DNA of 64,000 nt from Metopolophium dirhodum (Eukaryota > Arthropoda > Insecta > Hemiptera > Aphididae). Positions 14,894-27,899 of this stretch are shown in pieces (position 1 is the first letter of the stretch; each line of letters begins with the position of its first letter). Both the position numbers and the translations under genes were made by a program. Location of the stretch: positions 12,223,228 through 12,287,227 of the forward strand of contig NC_083563.1 of assembly GCF_019925205.1 (NCBI RefSeq). The letters are read 5' to 3'. Below the pieces are notes generated by a model. That model searched no databases, was not told where the DNA came from, and saw only the letters and a program-made list of their open reading frames with translations.

Positions 14894-15879
14894 ATGAGAC
14901 GGAGAAGTAAAATGTGTACAAAATAAATACCGCGCGGCAGCAGCACTCATCTGAGCACATTCTGAGGTAAACGGGGCTAATTAATTGAACGCACGTTTTC
15001 ATCAATGCGGCCGCACACACATATATATTATTATATGTATGGAGAAATATACTTACACGTCGTCGTCGTAGTAGTTGTAGTCGTCTGTAGGTAATTGAAC
15101 CGAAAGCAGCGCGTTTACCGTTTGATCGCGGTGGCGACGACGACGTTGACGACGGACTGCAGCGAAGAAAACGTGTGCAAACATTTTTGGCGACGGGCTT
15201 TAATAATAATATTATAATGCAGTCACCCCTGGGCGACTCGAAAATTGAAACATTTTGACAATTTAAAATTGAAATTCCCTTTCAAATTGCCAATTAACAC
15301 GCGTCTTATATGATGTGTAAATAATGTTGTTAACTCGAAAATGAATCGAACTGGTTTTCAATATCTCGCATTTAACTACTCACCCTGATTCAGTACCTAA
15401 GTACTATTGCCTATTAAAAATAGTTAACAGCTGCGATTATTTTTCGTTTATGGCTATTGATTCCTATCTGATTTGACGTACCTACAACCCAACCAATTAC
15501 AATAATAGCCGTGTTCAGACTTCAGATTTTAGTTCTTTGCGTCTGTTATAGTTTAATCTCACACCGTGTGACAGTGTTAAAACGTTTTATTACGACTATA
15601 AAATGAAAATTGACAACATGTTATTATATTCACTCGCAGAAAAAGTAAATGTCATTAAAAATATTGAAAATTACGAAAACCAAAATCAATACAATATAGC
15701 CAATAGGAGTTTGGGATTCCAGCAAGTACCCACATTGTCTACTCCGTTGTTTAGAGGATAGACAAAAATCTATTAAATAAACAAAACAACTACCAAAAAT
15801 TACAGCATTTCTCTAAACAAAATAACATGTTAACTATTTAAAAATACAGTATAATATTATAAATAATAATAAAGTATAA

Positions 15880-15988
15880 TACCTATTATAATAATATATT
15901 TTATGATTTTTTTGATATCTCGAAATTTTTATTAAGTCGAATTTTTTATTTGAAAACCCTTGAACTTCTAGTTACTGAGAGTCGATTG
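15880..15988. mobile_element. Possible pogo-like MITE right end
   Basis: The sequence ends ttactgagagtcgattg followed by TA. This resembles the right end of the MITE at 30083-30232, which ends agttattgagactagactg then TA. Similar 'ctcgaaaa' and 'cgaactggttttcaa' patches occur from about 15235, so the element may extend that far left. I could not identify a clean matching left terminus. This is inferred from one end only. Confidence 0.3.
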
Positions 15989-16714
15989 TATTTGCATTTA
16001 TATTGGTTTCGACGCCTACACGTCTGCACGATAATTCGTACGTCCGCGTGCGTACACGTTACGCGTATATTACATCTGTCTGAGCGACAGTCATTGCAAA
16101 TATAAATCGTTATTAAAGCTCAGATAAGTGCGCAAAAAAAATTGTAAATCGGGCAAATCGTATTTTCACATTGACAACTCCTGATGCAGCGGAGCGCCGG
16201 ACCATAATGATAATACGGACCATATTATATTATATTATGATATAATAGATAAAAGTATTTTCTTCTTTTAATTATTATTATTTTTATTATTTTAAGTTTA
16301 TGATGCATGCAACCTTTTATGTTATATTACAGAAATAATGTGCAATTAAAACGTTTTCATGACTCAATTACATATGCAAAATTATGCAAAAATAAATGTT
16401 ATTAGGCACTATATATTATAGAATTTGCATTCTACAAGCGTTACGAAACGTATAGATTTTTAATCAGAATTGTTCCAATTCCAAGTAAATTACATAAATA
16501 TAATATAATGTGTGCAGAGGCATAATATACGATTTCAAGCCCTGGTCGTTACACTATAACATAATATAATATGTACGCCGAAACGTATAATATACAACGT
16601 GCACAATATTCGCTTAACGAACTCAACCTGCAGCACAGTCGCTCGGGGCCCGTGTCCTTATAGGTATAACAGTCGTGTACTAAATAATATAATATCTTAT
16701 ATTATTATTGTGTG

Positions 16715-16770
16715 CTCGAGTCCTGTCGTGGTACCTCGCCCGAGTTCTGTACAGTTGTGGTACCTCGCCC
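16715..16770. repeat. Short tandem duplication
   Basis: Two adjacent imperfect units of about 28 bp, each ending in tggtacctcgccc and starting near ctcgag or cccgag. They lie in a CpG-containing patch that also holds a 140-codon open frame judged not to be a gene. Confidence 0.6.
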
Positions 16771-19240
16771 GGCACGCATCGAGTATACCTACGGTCACGT
16801 GGCCGCGATAATAATTAATAGTGTATCGACATATTGTGCGTGCGAGCGGTCGCGCGGGTGGTCGTCCTCCGCTCCACATAATTTCAAATTAATAATAATA
16901 TCATATTTATGGTGTATAGGTACCTATTACCTGCGTATATATAATAATTGTATGTACATCCAGCCCTGCTGCAGGTCGGAGTATCGGTATCGGCTGCGGG
17001 GCGAGATAACGCGTCGTGCACGGGGCGAGCGGATTACGATTTTCGAATGGAAACCGATTTCGATTAAGATACGAAGACGAAGACGACGTCGCACTCTCTG
17101 CGGTAGCTCGCGTGTACGTCACATAAAAGGTTAGCTGGTGCCTACAACAGCGCAGCTCGGAATATAATAATAATATATTTTAAAAACTGCTGCAGCGTCA
17201 TGCTCGCGTATACCAATTCTTCCGCCTCTCGCGTATAGTCCCGCGATTAAAAAAAAGTAATATTAACGCGACTCGGCTCGCCAGGTATGATATATTATAA
17301 TGTGTACCTATATAGGTAATGAAAATTACAGGTGTGGAGGTATTTTACTGCTGTGCAATTCGTATAGTGCGTACGCGAGCAATAGGTATAAAGGTATTTT
17401 AGTATTTAGTTTTTACTACACTATAATATTATATAATATAATCGTATACGTATATAGACACCTACAATAATAATATTGTGGCCGGAGTGAATTTTTTTTA
17501 TCATCAGCAAACAGTGATTTTATAAACGTTTGTGAAACGACTTCCAATTATTATGTAACGAGAAAAAAAATGTCCCGTAGACTTTTTTTTTACCAAGGTA
17601 CATAATCGCGCGTATGGTTCAGGTCAGCCCCCGCGATATTTACACCATCGGTCACCTGCAGCACTCGACCGGCACCATCGTGGTGTTTCGTTTCGTAATT
17701 TCACATCGCGTGACGGCCATCCATAACACAATATTATGCTACTGCTGCAGAAGTGCAATGGGAATGCGGGAGTGTGATGATCATAATATAGAATTATTAT
17801 GATTACTTTCTGATTACGATTTTTGGAGTCGTGTACTTTTTTTTTCTTTCTCGGAAACGCAGATGTAATATTCTGCAAAATCCAATTTCTACCGGTGGGT
17901 AAGGCACGCCTGCACCGCGGTTTTGGTTTAATTTTTGAGCTTTCACCGTTATCTGAAGAATTGCGGCGGCGCCGACAACGACGACGATTTGCATAATATT
18001 ATACCGGACGTGGCTCCTCGACGACAACGACTTCTCCGACTAGACGTCGTCGTCGTAGTAGTATTATAATGTACGTAGTAATTATATTTTAAGGTCGTCC
18101 TCGGGACATCCATTCATGAACAGTAAGAGAATAAATAATAATAATAATGAAAAAAAAATCAAACCACGACGAGTCCGCGGGAGTCGTGACATTGCGGAGG
18201 AGTAGCCGCGTATGGAGCTGGAAGACGGCGCGGAAAAATAGAAAACACGCGGTCGCAATACGAAATAACCGCTGACGGGCAGATACACCATACATATGAT
18301 GATAATATAATGTAATATTTTATGCGCGAATCGAGTGTGGTACCGGATGGCGCGGTGGTCGAACCGCGGGAACGGTATGTACCCGGAGGATTTAGGCACG
18401 CTGTATCATATAATAATAATATAATAATAAATGTGGAGAGGCGCCCGCGCGATCGTGATAAACACATCGGATTAATGCTGTGTCGTATAATATACATAAA
18501 ATACGCGCTGGCCCACAGTAATTTTGTTTTATGATTTCGGACGCCGCCCGTGGACCAGCGCGAAATATTCTCCTCAATAGTATATAATATGCAGCTCTTT
18601 CTTTCCTACTCTCCGTAAATCATAAATCTCCGTAACCGGTCATTATTATTATTATTATCATTACACACTCCATATCGCTATACATACGATAAATATTATA
18701 ATATACCTATAGTATAAAATACGCGTACTATTGTATTTTTTAGGTTAGATCAACCGTGAGCGCGCGTGCACAAAAGGGGTCATCGAAATGTATAACGCAC
18801 CGACACCGCGTTCACAAACATATGCACTTCGTGTTCTGCAGGTACCTATAAACTGTATTACAAATGTCGTAACTATACAGGTACAATGTGGTCGGGAAGA
18901 CGACCGCGACGGTTTTTTTTTTATGAAATCGATTTTTTTTTCGATCTAACTACTATTATTGCAGTAGTTAGGCGTATAACTTCCTACCCACCTGCAGAAA
19001 ACCATATATTTAGAATGCCCGGTAATCCAAACGGTTTTCACTTCCACCCAGAGACTATCGTAACCTTTAAGGTATAGTAATATGACGTGATTAAACCTCT
19101 GCATATAAACACATTTTTAAATAACTTTCCTGTATTACCTAATTTTTAAGCGAAAAAAAAACAAACTATCCAATGGACATAATTATAATTCGCGTATTAC
19201 AGTGGCCGTGTTCAATGCACGCACTGCAGACATAACTCAC

Positions 19241-19413
19241 CTTTGACGTGTCCATTCAAGCCGTTTTTGTTGCCGTTGGCGTAGAGGTGGCGGGCAGGGT
19301 AGGGATGTCGGTGGTTCGACGGCTGCGACGACGAGTGATTGTGGCACATAAGCCGCACGCAACTGTCCCAACACCCGCCATGCTCGGCCTCTACACTCAT
19401 CTCATTTTCATTC
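19241..19413 (-). CDS. Probable first coding exon of an unidentified gene
   Basis: This is the most convincing exon in the window. On the minus strand it follows a pyrimidine-rich acceptor ending tttttcag (just right of 19413) and ends CAAAG before gtgagtt, a near-consensus donor. One frame is open throughout. The first in-frame ATG lies at 19400 and gives 53 codons plus one base (donor phase 1): MSVEAEHGG, then CWDSCVRLMC, then a His/Ser/Pro/Asn-rich stretch and a low-complexity NGNKNGLNGHV tail. Composition is far less AT-rich than the surroundings. No signal peptide or membrane segment is seen. I do not recognise the protein; it looks like the flexible N-terminus of a larger protein whose later exons lie left of the window. 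The start could be further upstream, since the frame remains open to the acceptor. Confidence 0.7.
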
Positions 19414-22400
19414 CTGAAAAACACAATACATCATCAGTTACCATATTATAGTATATTTTACGACACAAAGTACGTAAGCTGCTGAAAAATTATTTTCATA
19501 AATGGCCCGGCAATTTGCGACTGCTTTCGTGTGCACACGCGGGACGGCGGGAAAGCGTGGGGCCCATGTCGGATATAGCTTATGATTCGGTTCAATCTTC
19601 ACTCGTGTATTATAGGTATACGTATAGGAACCTATGACTACCAATAGGAATCTATGACTGCCGCTAAGAATATTAAATACGTTAATTTGAAGGTTTCAAA
19701 GGAATAGAAGAAATTGTACGTACTTATTTTGAAGGTAACAGTATCGGAATAGTGTTCTTTTATATACCTATATAGACTTGTGTGTAAGATGGAATAATGG
19801 AAGTGAGACAATGCTAAAACTGCGTTTATAGGAAAACAAAGGAAAAGTAAAAAATTAGATAAATTGGCAGAAAATATCAAGTCGTAAAAGATTAATACAG
19901 CAGTTTTATATAGTATAACAAAAGAGACGATAAGTAGAAAAAAAATTAGTAACGCATTACTGCAAATTAATAAAAATAATAAAAAAAAAAAGTAATTGGA
20001 AATCGACTATGGGACATTTTTTTTTTCACATATAATACAGCGGCCGTATTATTCGACAATACCGTTACTAAAACCTTCAAATTTGATTTAACATTGGTGC
20101 CCGGCGGATTGTTCAAAAAACAACGGGGTACACTGCAGCAGGATTGAAAACAGTTTTTATTTTATTAAGAGCGTCTACGGTAATGAACGATAATATATAC
20201 GCTACGAGCTAGTTCGACAAACCCAAGCAACTAACATAACCTTAGATAGAACCTAACCCTAGATAGAAGTAATCGATAACGGTTGTATTAGTCTTGTTTA
20301 TATTCAATTAGAAGATTCCGTTACAATATTGTACGTACGTACCTTATATATTGATTAAGATATAGAAATGTGCTTGAGTTAGTAGCAATTACGCACATTA
20401 TAAGCACGGTATGGAATGCGACGTGTACACGGTAATATAAGTATAGTTATCATAAGGAAAATCGTTGAATAAAAAATAATGTGACCAAAATAATTTAATA
20501 TTTAAATCCTATAAAATACATTGATATTTTCAAATATAAATCGATGGGAAAATGATATAATTACTAATTATTATCGAATGGCATATTGAGTGGGTACTAA
20601 TTAGATATGTATGTACTGATAAAATATATATGTATGAAATAAAATGAATAAATTACATTGGTAAAAATAACGGGAATATATATAAAAAACATATGAAAAC
20701 CAATTAACAAAACACATCGTCAGCGATTTAAAAATGATATAATATTATGTTTATGTTTGGACCACTTTTGCGTAACAACTAACAAGCAGATCAAATATAT
20801 TACGTTTACACGCAGACAATTTAAACGCTCGCTGCTCAACGCCTCACCAATGTTTTATGAACACATCATAAACAAATCATCAGTGGTTAGTGTTATAATT
20901 TATTGCTGAATAGATTGCTAACGAATTCTGCAGCTGTAGTAGGTACATAAAAAACCGATACAAACATAAAAACATATTATTTAACGAATTAAACGTGTTT
21001 AGGCGTAATATATAGTAATATAAGTAGACATAGTGCAGAGTGAAAAGCTTAAAAATATAACTAAAAATTAATAATTAATAAACTATATTGTAGGTACCTA
21101 TAATATTATAATATAATATAATTATATTATAGGAAGTTGTATGGTTGTTGATAAAAATAAGTGACGGCACAGGTGCGTGACAAAAATATATAATAATCGA
21201 CTATGAGACTTTATAAATATATATTTATATATATATATATATATATAATATAATATTATGTATCTACGGTTAATTAATATTATATAATTACGAATTTAAG
21301 GTTTGGAAGTTATAATTGTGGCATTTCCATGTTTTTTTTCTTTTGGCCCATAGAATTAATTGCCGACTAAGGTATAAAATATTCGCATTTCATCACAGTG
21401 GCGGCGTGAACTTTTTTTCCTATGAAGTCAACTACCTTAAATAAGTACACGCACACCATTTTTTTTTCATATTTTACACTTAATATCTTTTCACACATTT
21501 TATACGCAGGTCATATGTGACTATGCGAGTAGAAATTATAAACTAGTCAAGCCACTTAGGTCTTGAAGACTGTAGTCATTGGGAGACCCACCCCCACTTT
21601 TGCGTGGGACGGCAGCCTCATAAAAAAAGCTTTTCACGCGCTCACTGTTTCATCACTAATTCATGACATATAAGTACGTAAAATAACCAAAGTTATTAGT
21701 TCATATTTTTGCATATTTAGTGATTATTTTCTTTTTAGTACCTTCTAAATACTTTTTCATTTTACGGTTGTTCGATAGTTATTGACAAAGAGTATAGGTA
21801 CCTATTATAATACCCGTATTTCAATATTTATCTTTTCCAATCAAACAATTTAATATTAATTCGTTACATGTTTAATGTTATAATATTTATTTACGTGAAA
21901 AGTATTGTTCCAATTTTAAGCCGATACCGATGGAAATAACTAATAAGTAAAAAATATTATCGACTGCTATACAAAATTATATATATAAATATAACTCATA
22001 GAGATATAGTAGATACATATAGGAACAAGACGTACGTAAAAACAATCATAGTGTTCAAATAATAACACATAATATAATAACTACATGTATGTGTACCTAT
22101 ATAGTGACACCCATACGGTATATAATATTACTATTATTCGTGTGCCCGCTGAAACACGTGAACCTGTTGATAATTTACGATCCATTATATGAACGCAATA
22201 TATTAGCGGGTACCAGCAGCGTTGCCTATGCAACATGTGAAAATATGCAAAGTGAAATGTATTCCATATTTAGTCTTGTAGTAGTAACAACGCGAAACAA
22301 ATTTGTACTCGAATACGCTGCAGCAAAGGTCACGACCAATATATAGGTATGGACTAATTGCAAATGAACGAACTCTCCCTATCTCGAAGATGAATGCGAT

Positions 22401-25400
22401 CAATTAATCGCCACACATTAAAGAAAGGAGGTGCTCATAATCTATCTCTCGATCGCATACAGACTATAATATATTCATTAGCGATGACCAGCCGATGACT
22501 ATAATAATGATCCAAAAATAAAACCTATATTGCGGTTTAAACTTTGAGGCAAAAACATACTATACGCACGTATTATAGTCGTTTGTTTGGTTTGGAAAAA
22601 TGTACGTTCAAAATCGAGCAGCAGTATGACTTTGAAATTCGTTACTGTTTCTAATCTATAATAATGATAATAAGTAATAAAAAACGAAAACAAACTCAAG
22701 GTTTAACAATAAAAAATAAAATCAATTTGACTGGGTATTATATTGATAATATTATTGAAACGTCACATATTACTCTATTATATATATATTGGCACAGTTG
22801 TACACGCATGATGTCACATTTTTTTTTTAAAAACAATTAAGTTATAGTTTATTAACTAAACATATTACATACGGACATGGTTTATATTTTTAAAACTATC
22901 TCGAAGGCTCGTCATAGTTTCTTCATATTATTTGTTGTACCTATTACAAATCGAGGATATCAAAATGAATGTTTTTTAATGTAGGTAACGAAAACATTTT
23001 TTTTTTTTTTAATTTTATAAATTATTTAGAGGTACCTATGCTACATTTTCAAGGAGTCTTTTACAGAATAATCGTACAATCACAATCGATAAAAATAATG
23101 TGGCGAGACGAACAACATAATAAAACTACAGAAACTACAAAATACAAATTCAAAAAACGTGGATTAGGCACGTTTTTTTCGGCTTGTCTATACGCAATAC
23201 GCGTATACTTTATAAAAAGGAAATACTTAACTAATTTACATTTTAAAATTCATTAAATGGTGCAATTCTTCTCGTGGCCTCTACAAAACAAATTTTAATC
23301 TTTGTACTTCATTGTCTACAATATTACCTATGTTTCACATTAAATTATGCACAGCGCAGTGTTTTGAAGTTTGTAAGGTCATACATGACTCGGAGAAAAA
23401 ACAAAACATCACAATTAATGTACAATATATAAGTTATAATGTAGTGGGACATAAATAAGCTACTTGTTCAAAGATTTTTATCGTATATCTTGTATACAAA
23501 TAGATAATAAAAACCACCCACGAATATAAAAACTTTAAAATCATTCCGGTGACATGATGTCATTACGTCCAACTCCCAAGCAATGGTCTTGCTATATTAC
23601 GATTACGTATATAAATACGAAAAAACGGAAAATAGTTTACCAGTCGAGACACAATGCTTATTAGTTATTTATGTAGAAATACCAACGAAAATAACGACGA
23701 ACGACGTTTTCAAGACACTAAAAACCACCAAACGCGTTCAGATCTTTTTTTTATTCACAGGTAGTGAGTTATATAATATATTTAGTTTGAATGATTTTAA
23801 AGGAGTTGATTTAAATAATTTTACGAGTTGAATTTTAAATACCAAAATCAAGACGATTTTAAAATATAAATTTTGAAAGTAGGTTAATATAATATTAGCT
23901 GTTATATGTGGCGGACGGCTCGGTGACGATAAAATTGTAAACACAATAAACATGCACAGATAAAATTTTATTCATGAATCACACAATATATAAAACGGTG
24001 AAATGTCGAGAAGACGAATGAGTGACGACAAGTGAGCTGGCATTATTATTATTTTTATTATTATTAGATACTTACTATTATGCTATGCACGAAAGTAAAA
24101 AAAAGCTTTGTGAATTTCGGACGATCTTTATTGTAGGTGTGTATATTAGACGTATTGCAAGACATTGTCCTCGATCTGTATACATGTATATACAGTCGTA
24201 GTGATAAAATAATATAGCGGTACTTGTGGTTGCACCGAAACGCAAGACCAAAAAAAAAAGAAACGGATAGAAGAACTCGATAAGTCAAAATCAAACAGGA
24301 AACTACTGTACAAACATAATGTTATATTATATATTATTATCACTGAGTAGTGAGTATACAATAATATATAGGTACTCGATGATATTGTTTTGTCTGGCGT
24401 AATTGCCATTGCTCGTTGGTGCTATAGGTGTATGTGTATACACATAGTATTAGCTGATATTCGAAAGCGTTTACGGTTGGAAGGGTACGCAGCGAGACGT
24501 GTGTGCGAAGGGTAGAACTGAAAAAAAACCCAAAAAACCGTACAAACAACAACGCGACGTTATTGCTATTGCCGAGGGAAGGGGCGACGACTGGTGAAAA
24601 AAAAATGTTTTTCGTAAAAAAAAAAAAATACGGTGGCACGCACGACTGCGATACCGGAAGTGACGGAGCGTCCCTGTACGCGAGACGTGCGGCGGCCACT
24701 GCAGCTGACTGTGGCACCAGCTACCTTTATGTATAATAATTTATTATACCGTCGTCGCGACGTCAGTCTGGTCAGGAGAAGCGCGTGCCGGCAGGTGCTA
24801 GCGTATATATAGTACAACCTATATATACACTATTATAGTGTTATAATGTGACACAAATTATAACGAACTCACACTGCAGTCCCTCACTTCCTCGTATTTC
24901 GTCCTTTATACCACCCCCTTCAAGTCAACCACATCGTAAAATAAAAAAAATACCCGCATTATTTATTTTTTTCGTGTAAGTAACGAAAATATGAATTCAC
25001 GTCGATATTTGCCTCTATCTAAACAGTCACTTCGGTTGACGAATAACACAATAAATTATTAAGATGTTTTTCATACGCGGCGATCGTCGTAATGTTATAT
25101 TTTACGTATACGCGTCCTTATAACACCTGTCACCTGTGATACTATCATAGTAGCTCGCGCCCATCCATAATTAATAATATTTTGACCTCCCGGTTACCAT
25201 GAGCGGTTCTTTTCGTTTTCAGATCGATGTGGCGGTATATTATCATATTTCCATTAAACAAAAAGTTTTGAAAAACTGCAGCAGTCTAGTCAAATAATTA
25301 CCATGGCAACCAATATTGAGGTTTTATTGTAAGTTTTATGATAAAAAACTTGCCGTCGCCACGGAAGTAGGGCACCTTGAACCATATCACAAGAATATTT

Positions 25401-25950
25401 GTAAGATTGGGGAAATAAATAAATATTTTAGAATATGCCATTATTATGAGTTATACATTTTCAGCACCGAAAAAAAACATACATAGATTGAAGGGGTTTT
25501 GCAAGCGAATCGGCCGGGGGCTTTCATATTGCAGGAAAAGCTTAGTCTATAATATAAAACGTCGTCCATGAATCACATAATATATAATATCATGATGTAT
25601 CCCTATATGACCATATATAATAGGTACATTATGTATACTATATGTATCATAATATATAATGAACCTACACATGATATTATTATGATGTAATGTGTGTGAA
25701 AATATAATATAACTGATGTATTTCGAAGAGTCAAATCTGTTGAATGTATAATTTCCGCGTAAAACCGTCAGTATATAATCTTTGAGGTACACTTTACATT
25801 TAGTGTGATTATATGTATCGTATGCGCTCAAATCGCGCCTTAATAACGTGGTCACTGGTCATATGGGACCGAGCACGTAGTACCGAAGGTATAATGACTC
25901 TTTACGTGGTGAAATAATAATAATAAAAAAAAAACGAATTGGTAAATAAA
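19414..25950. other. Non-coding stretch, candidate first intron
   Basis: No supported exon. The stretch is mostly AT-rich with an (AT)n run at 21226-21247 and poly-A/T tracts. A CpG-bearing patch at about 24.4-24.85 kb creates several overlapping open frames on both strands, the longest 125 codons; all are low-complexity or poly-Phe rich. If the exon at 19241-19413 joins the CpG-rich patch near 27 kb, this is part of a first intron of about 7.6 kb. Confidence 0.45.
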
Positions 25951-25991
25951 TAGTAATGGACTGGACCAGTTTTTTTTTATTTTTCCCGGCT

Positions 25992-26107
25992 TATAAAGAC
26001 CCAGTGCCGTCTCCCCCAGGGCGCTTACTCGCACACGCCCGCGAGCAATTTCGACGTCCAAAATGAAACAGACGTTTTGCGCGCGATCGCGAGGAGAAAA
26101 TCCTCAG
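25992..26107 (+). promoter_or_regulatory. Possible TATA promoter with a short first coding exon
   Basis: A TATAAAG box at 25992-25998 is followed by GC-rich sequence and an ATG at 26063 in a good context (ccaaaATG). The frame from this ATG gives 15 codons (MKQTFCARSRGENPQ) and ends at 26107, directly before gtatgc, a usable donor, in phase 0. TATA, leader, ATG and donor at sensible distances suggest the first exon of a plus-strand gene. No downstream exon could be identified, so this may be chance. The start peptide matches nothing I recognise and is not a signal peptide. Confidence 0.3.
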
Positions 26108-26109
26108 GT

Positions 26110-27024
26110 ATGCATGAGTGTATCGAACAGAAGTGGCGGAAGGTTTAAGAAATGAAAAAGACGGAGTGGATACGGCCATACAGACGAGACCGCGTATATG
26201 CCATATGTATAAACGAACTACATACAACAATAGATAATAATATAAATTAAATACTCTTAGTTTTAAAAAGTGCTAGTCAGAACTAACTCATTATAAAATA
26301 TTGTGAGTATTGTTGGAGACTACCTAATAATAATTATTACGTATTTGTACAAACTATAAATCGACTTATTATAAACGAGAATTTACTTCATAGTAAAGAC
26401 ACGACTTTCAATACAACCCTTCATAGCCCATTATAATATTGTATTCACAGTATGCAGGTATTGAATACGAGCTAGGTTACTTTATAAGCAGATATTTAAG
26501 TCGTTCGACGCACTGGAAAAAACGGTCAAGTCTGTGTGAGTTCCGTTTGAAATTATAAACTGCAGAAAAATACGGAATCCCAAACCAAAAAATATCCATA
26601 ACATCCAAAGTACAGTCAAAATACATATTATTATATTATTTGTATCAGTTGCTGTAATATTCAACTGGGCACAGAAATATTTGAAAGAAAATCTAAATTT
26701 TTTTGAATATGTACATTGTAGATTTTAATCTCGATGTTGAATTACGAAGTATGCATAATAATGATAATTGTTCTATATATTATGCGAAGACATGCAAAAT
26801 GCAATACACGCTGACGAAACAGAAACATCAAATCGGTTCGTCGGATTGAAATGAGTAGCTTGCCTGGCTACATTGCTTACCTAATCAATGAAAAAAATGC
26901 AAATGCATGCTATCACGTGATATATATATATATTGATAATATCATACATAACTCGGTCCATTTGCAGTATATAACAGTATATCGGTTGTGATACGATAAT
27001 TATTAAGAATAATATAGCACTCAC
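26110..27024. other. AT-rich stretch without genes
   Basis: Nothing supportable is present: short open frames only, AT-rich composition, and a short (AT)n run near 26921-26932. Confidence 0.5.
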
Positions 27025-27560
27025 TCTTTGCCCGTGTTCTCTGCCAGCGGAGCCGACGGACTAACGGATGGAGAGCTACGCGACAATATTATTATCGTTG
27101 TTATTATACACCGCACACTCGGATTCTCGCGATCTTTGCAAGTCGGACGTCCGCGAACACACTGACTGTCGGATACGACTGTGGGGAAAACGGAAGTGTC
27201 GTTATTATTTCACGGTGCCCACTACCAGAGACGAGATATATTTTTTTTAAACGCGTGGAAAAAACAAAAAATGGTTCTAAATCTTAATTTTACATCGATT
27301 TCGGACCGTTTTTGTTCTGTTACGCGGAATAGACGACGACGCACGTTACGTTAGCAGTCGCGAGGCGCACCGACTGGTCGGCAATTTAAGAGTCACACGT
27401 GACTGCTGGTGAACCGCCACCGCCGCCGTTGGTAGTGCCCCGCCGCCGTCGCCTCGGTGCTGTAGAAGTACGATTTATTATTACTATATATTAATATTAT
27501 TATTATTATTATTATAACGTGCTCGACGCGTTGTTCCGTTCTGCGGCGGACACGGCGCCA
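27025..27560 (-). promoter_or_regulatory. CpG-rich patch; candidate promoter and 5' UTR exon
   Basis: GC and CpG content rise sharply, peaking at about 27.40-27.47 kb (ccgccgccgttggtagtgcc and neighbours). Read on the minus strand, the left end is gggcaaaga followed by gtgagtgc, a consensus donor with the last exon base at 27025. No convincing start codon frame runs into that donor. The simplest reading is a transcription start with a non-coding first exon on the minus strand, spliced to the exon at 19241-19413. That link is inference from strand, order and splice signals only. Confidence 0.4.
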
Positions 27561-27698
27561 TCTGACGACAACCGATTAATATAATAAATTATTATTATTA
27601 ATGTTAATTTTAGGTACATCGCTGTTATTATATTATATTGTTGTTGTACCTACCGATTATGTCTGTCTGTTTTACATTTTTCGTTTGTATTCCACTAC

Positions 27699-27893
27699 AT
27701 GACGTGCGTGTACATACGTTGCACACTTTCCACACCATCTGGTCTGCTGGCTTTGAAAACACAAAAATCGGCAAGTTTTGAAGAAATATTTTATAAATTG
27801 TTCTACCAACAGAGTGGAAACAATAAATTGTATGTTGCCCGCACAATGTCGAATTGGTCCAAAGACGACTTCACGAATAATATAGCAAAATAA
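27699..27893 (+). CDS. Doubtful 64-codon open frame
   Basis: This frame starts at an ATG and ends in TAA. Its last 40 residues look protein-like, mixed in composition and not repeat-driven (for example SFEEIFYKLFYQQSG and MSNWSKDD). Nothing upstream or downstream supports it: no clear acceptor, no recognisable domain and no homologous copy elsewhere in the window. It could be the last exon of an unseen gene, a fragment of a retro-copy, or chance. Confidence 0.15.
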   Translation: MTCVYIRCTLSTPSGLLALKTQKSASFEEIFYKLFYQQSGNNKLYVARTMSNWSKDDFTNNIAK

Positions 27894-27899
27894 CACTGT

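Larger units (their letters stand above)
4840..19240. other. Long non-coding region with CpG patches and microsatellites
   Basis: No supported exon was found on either strand in these 14 kb. AT-rich DNA alternates with GC-richer, CpG-bearing patches at roughly 5.2-5.7, 6.4-6.85, 7.9-8.8, 11.8-12.8, 13.6-15.2 and 16.5-18.6 kb, full of short AAT/ATT repeats. CpG has not been lost, which fits the weak DNA methylation usual in insects. If the minus-strand exon at 19241-19413 starts a gene, this stretch would lie in its first coding intron and could hold enhancers. That is inference. Confidence 0.5.

Noticed and set aside
14615..15020. Three overlapping minus-strand frames of 63-111 codons
   Set aside because: They are held open by the compound AT/GA microsatellite; the peptides are Ser-Leu and Tyr-Ile repeats.
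16712..17134. 140-codon plus-strand open frame
   Set aside because: It crosses a short tandem duplication and AT repeats and ends in an Arg run from a GA-rich stretch. It has no domain or splice support and overlaps an equally open minus frame.
24340..24717. 125-codon minus-strand frame
   Set aside because: It contains poly-Phe from poly-A tracts, lacks a domain, and is matched by open frames on the other strand in the same CpG patch.
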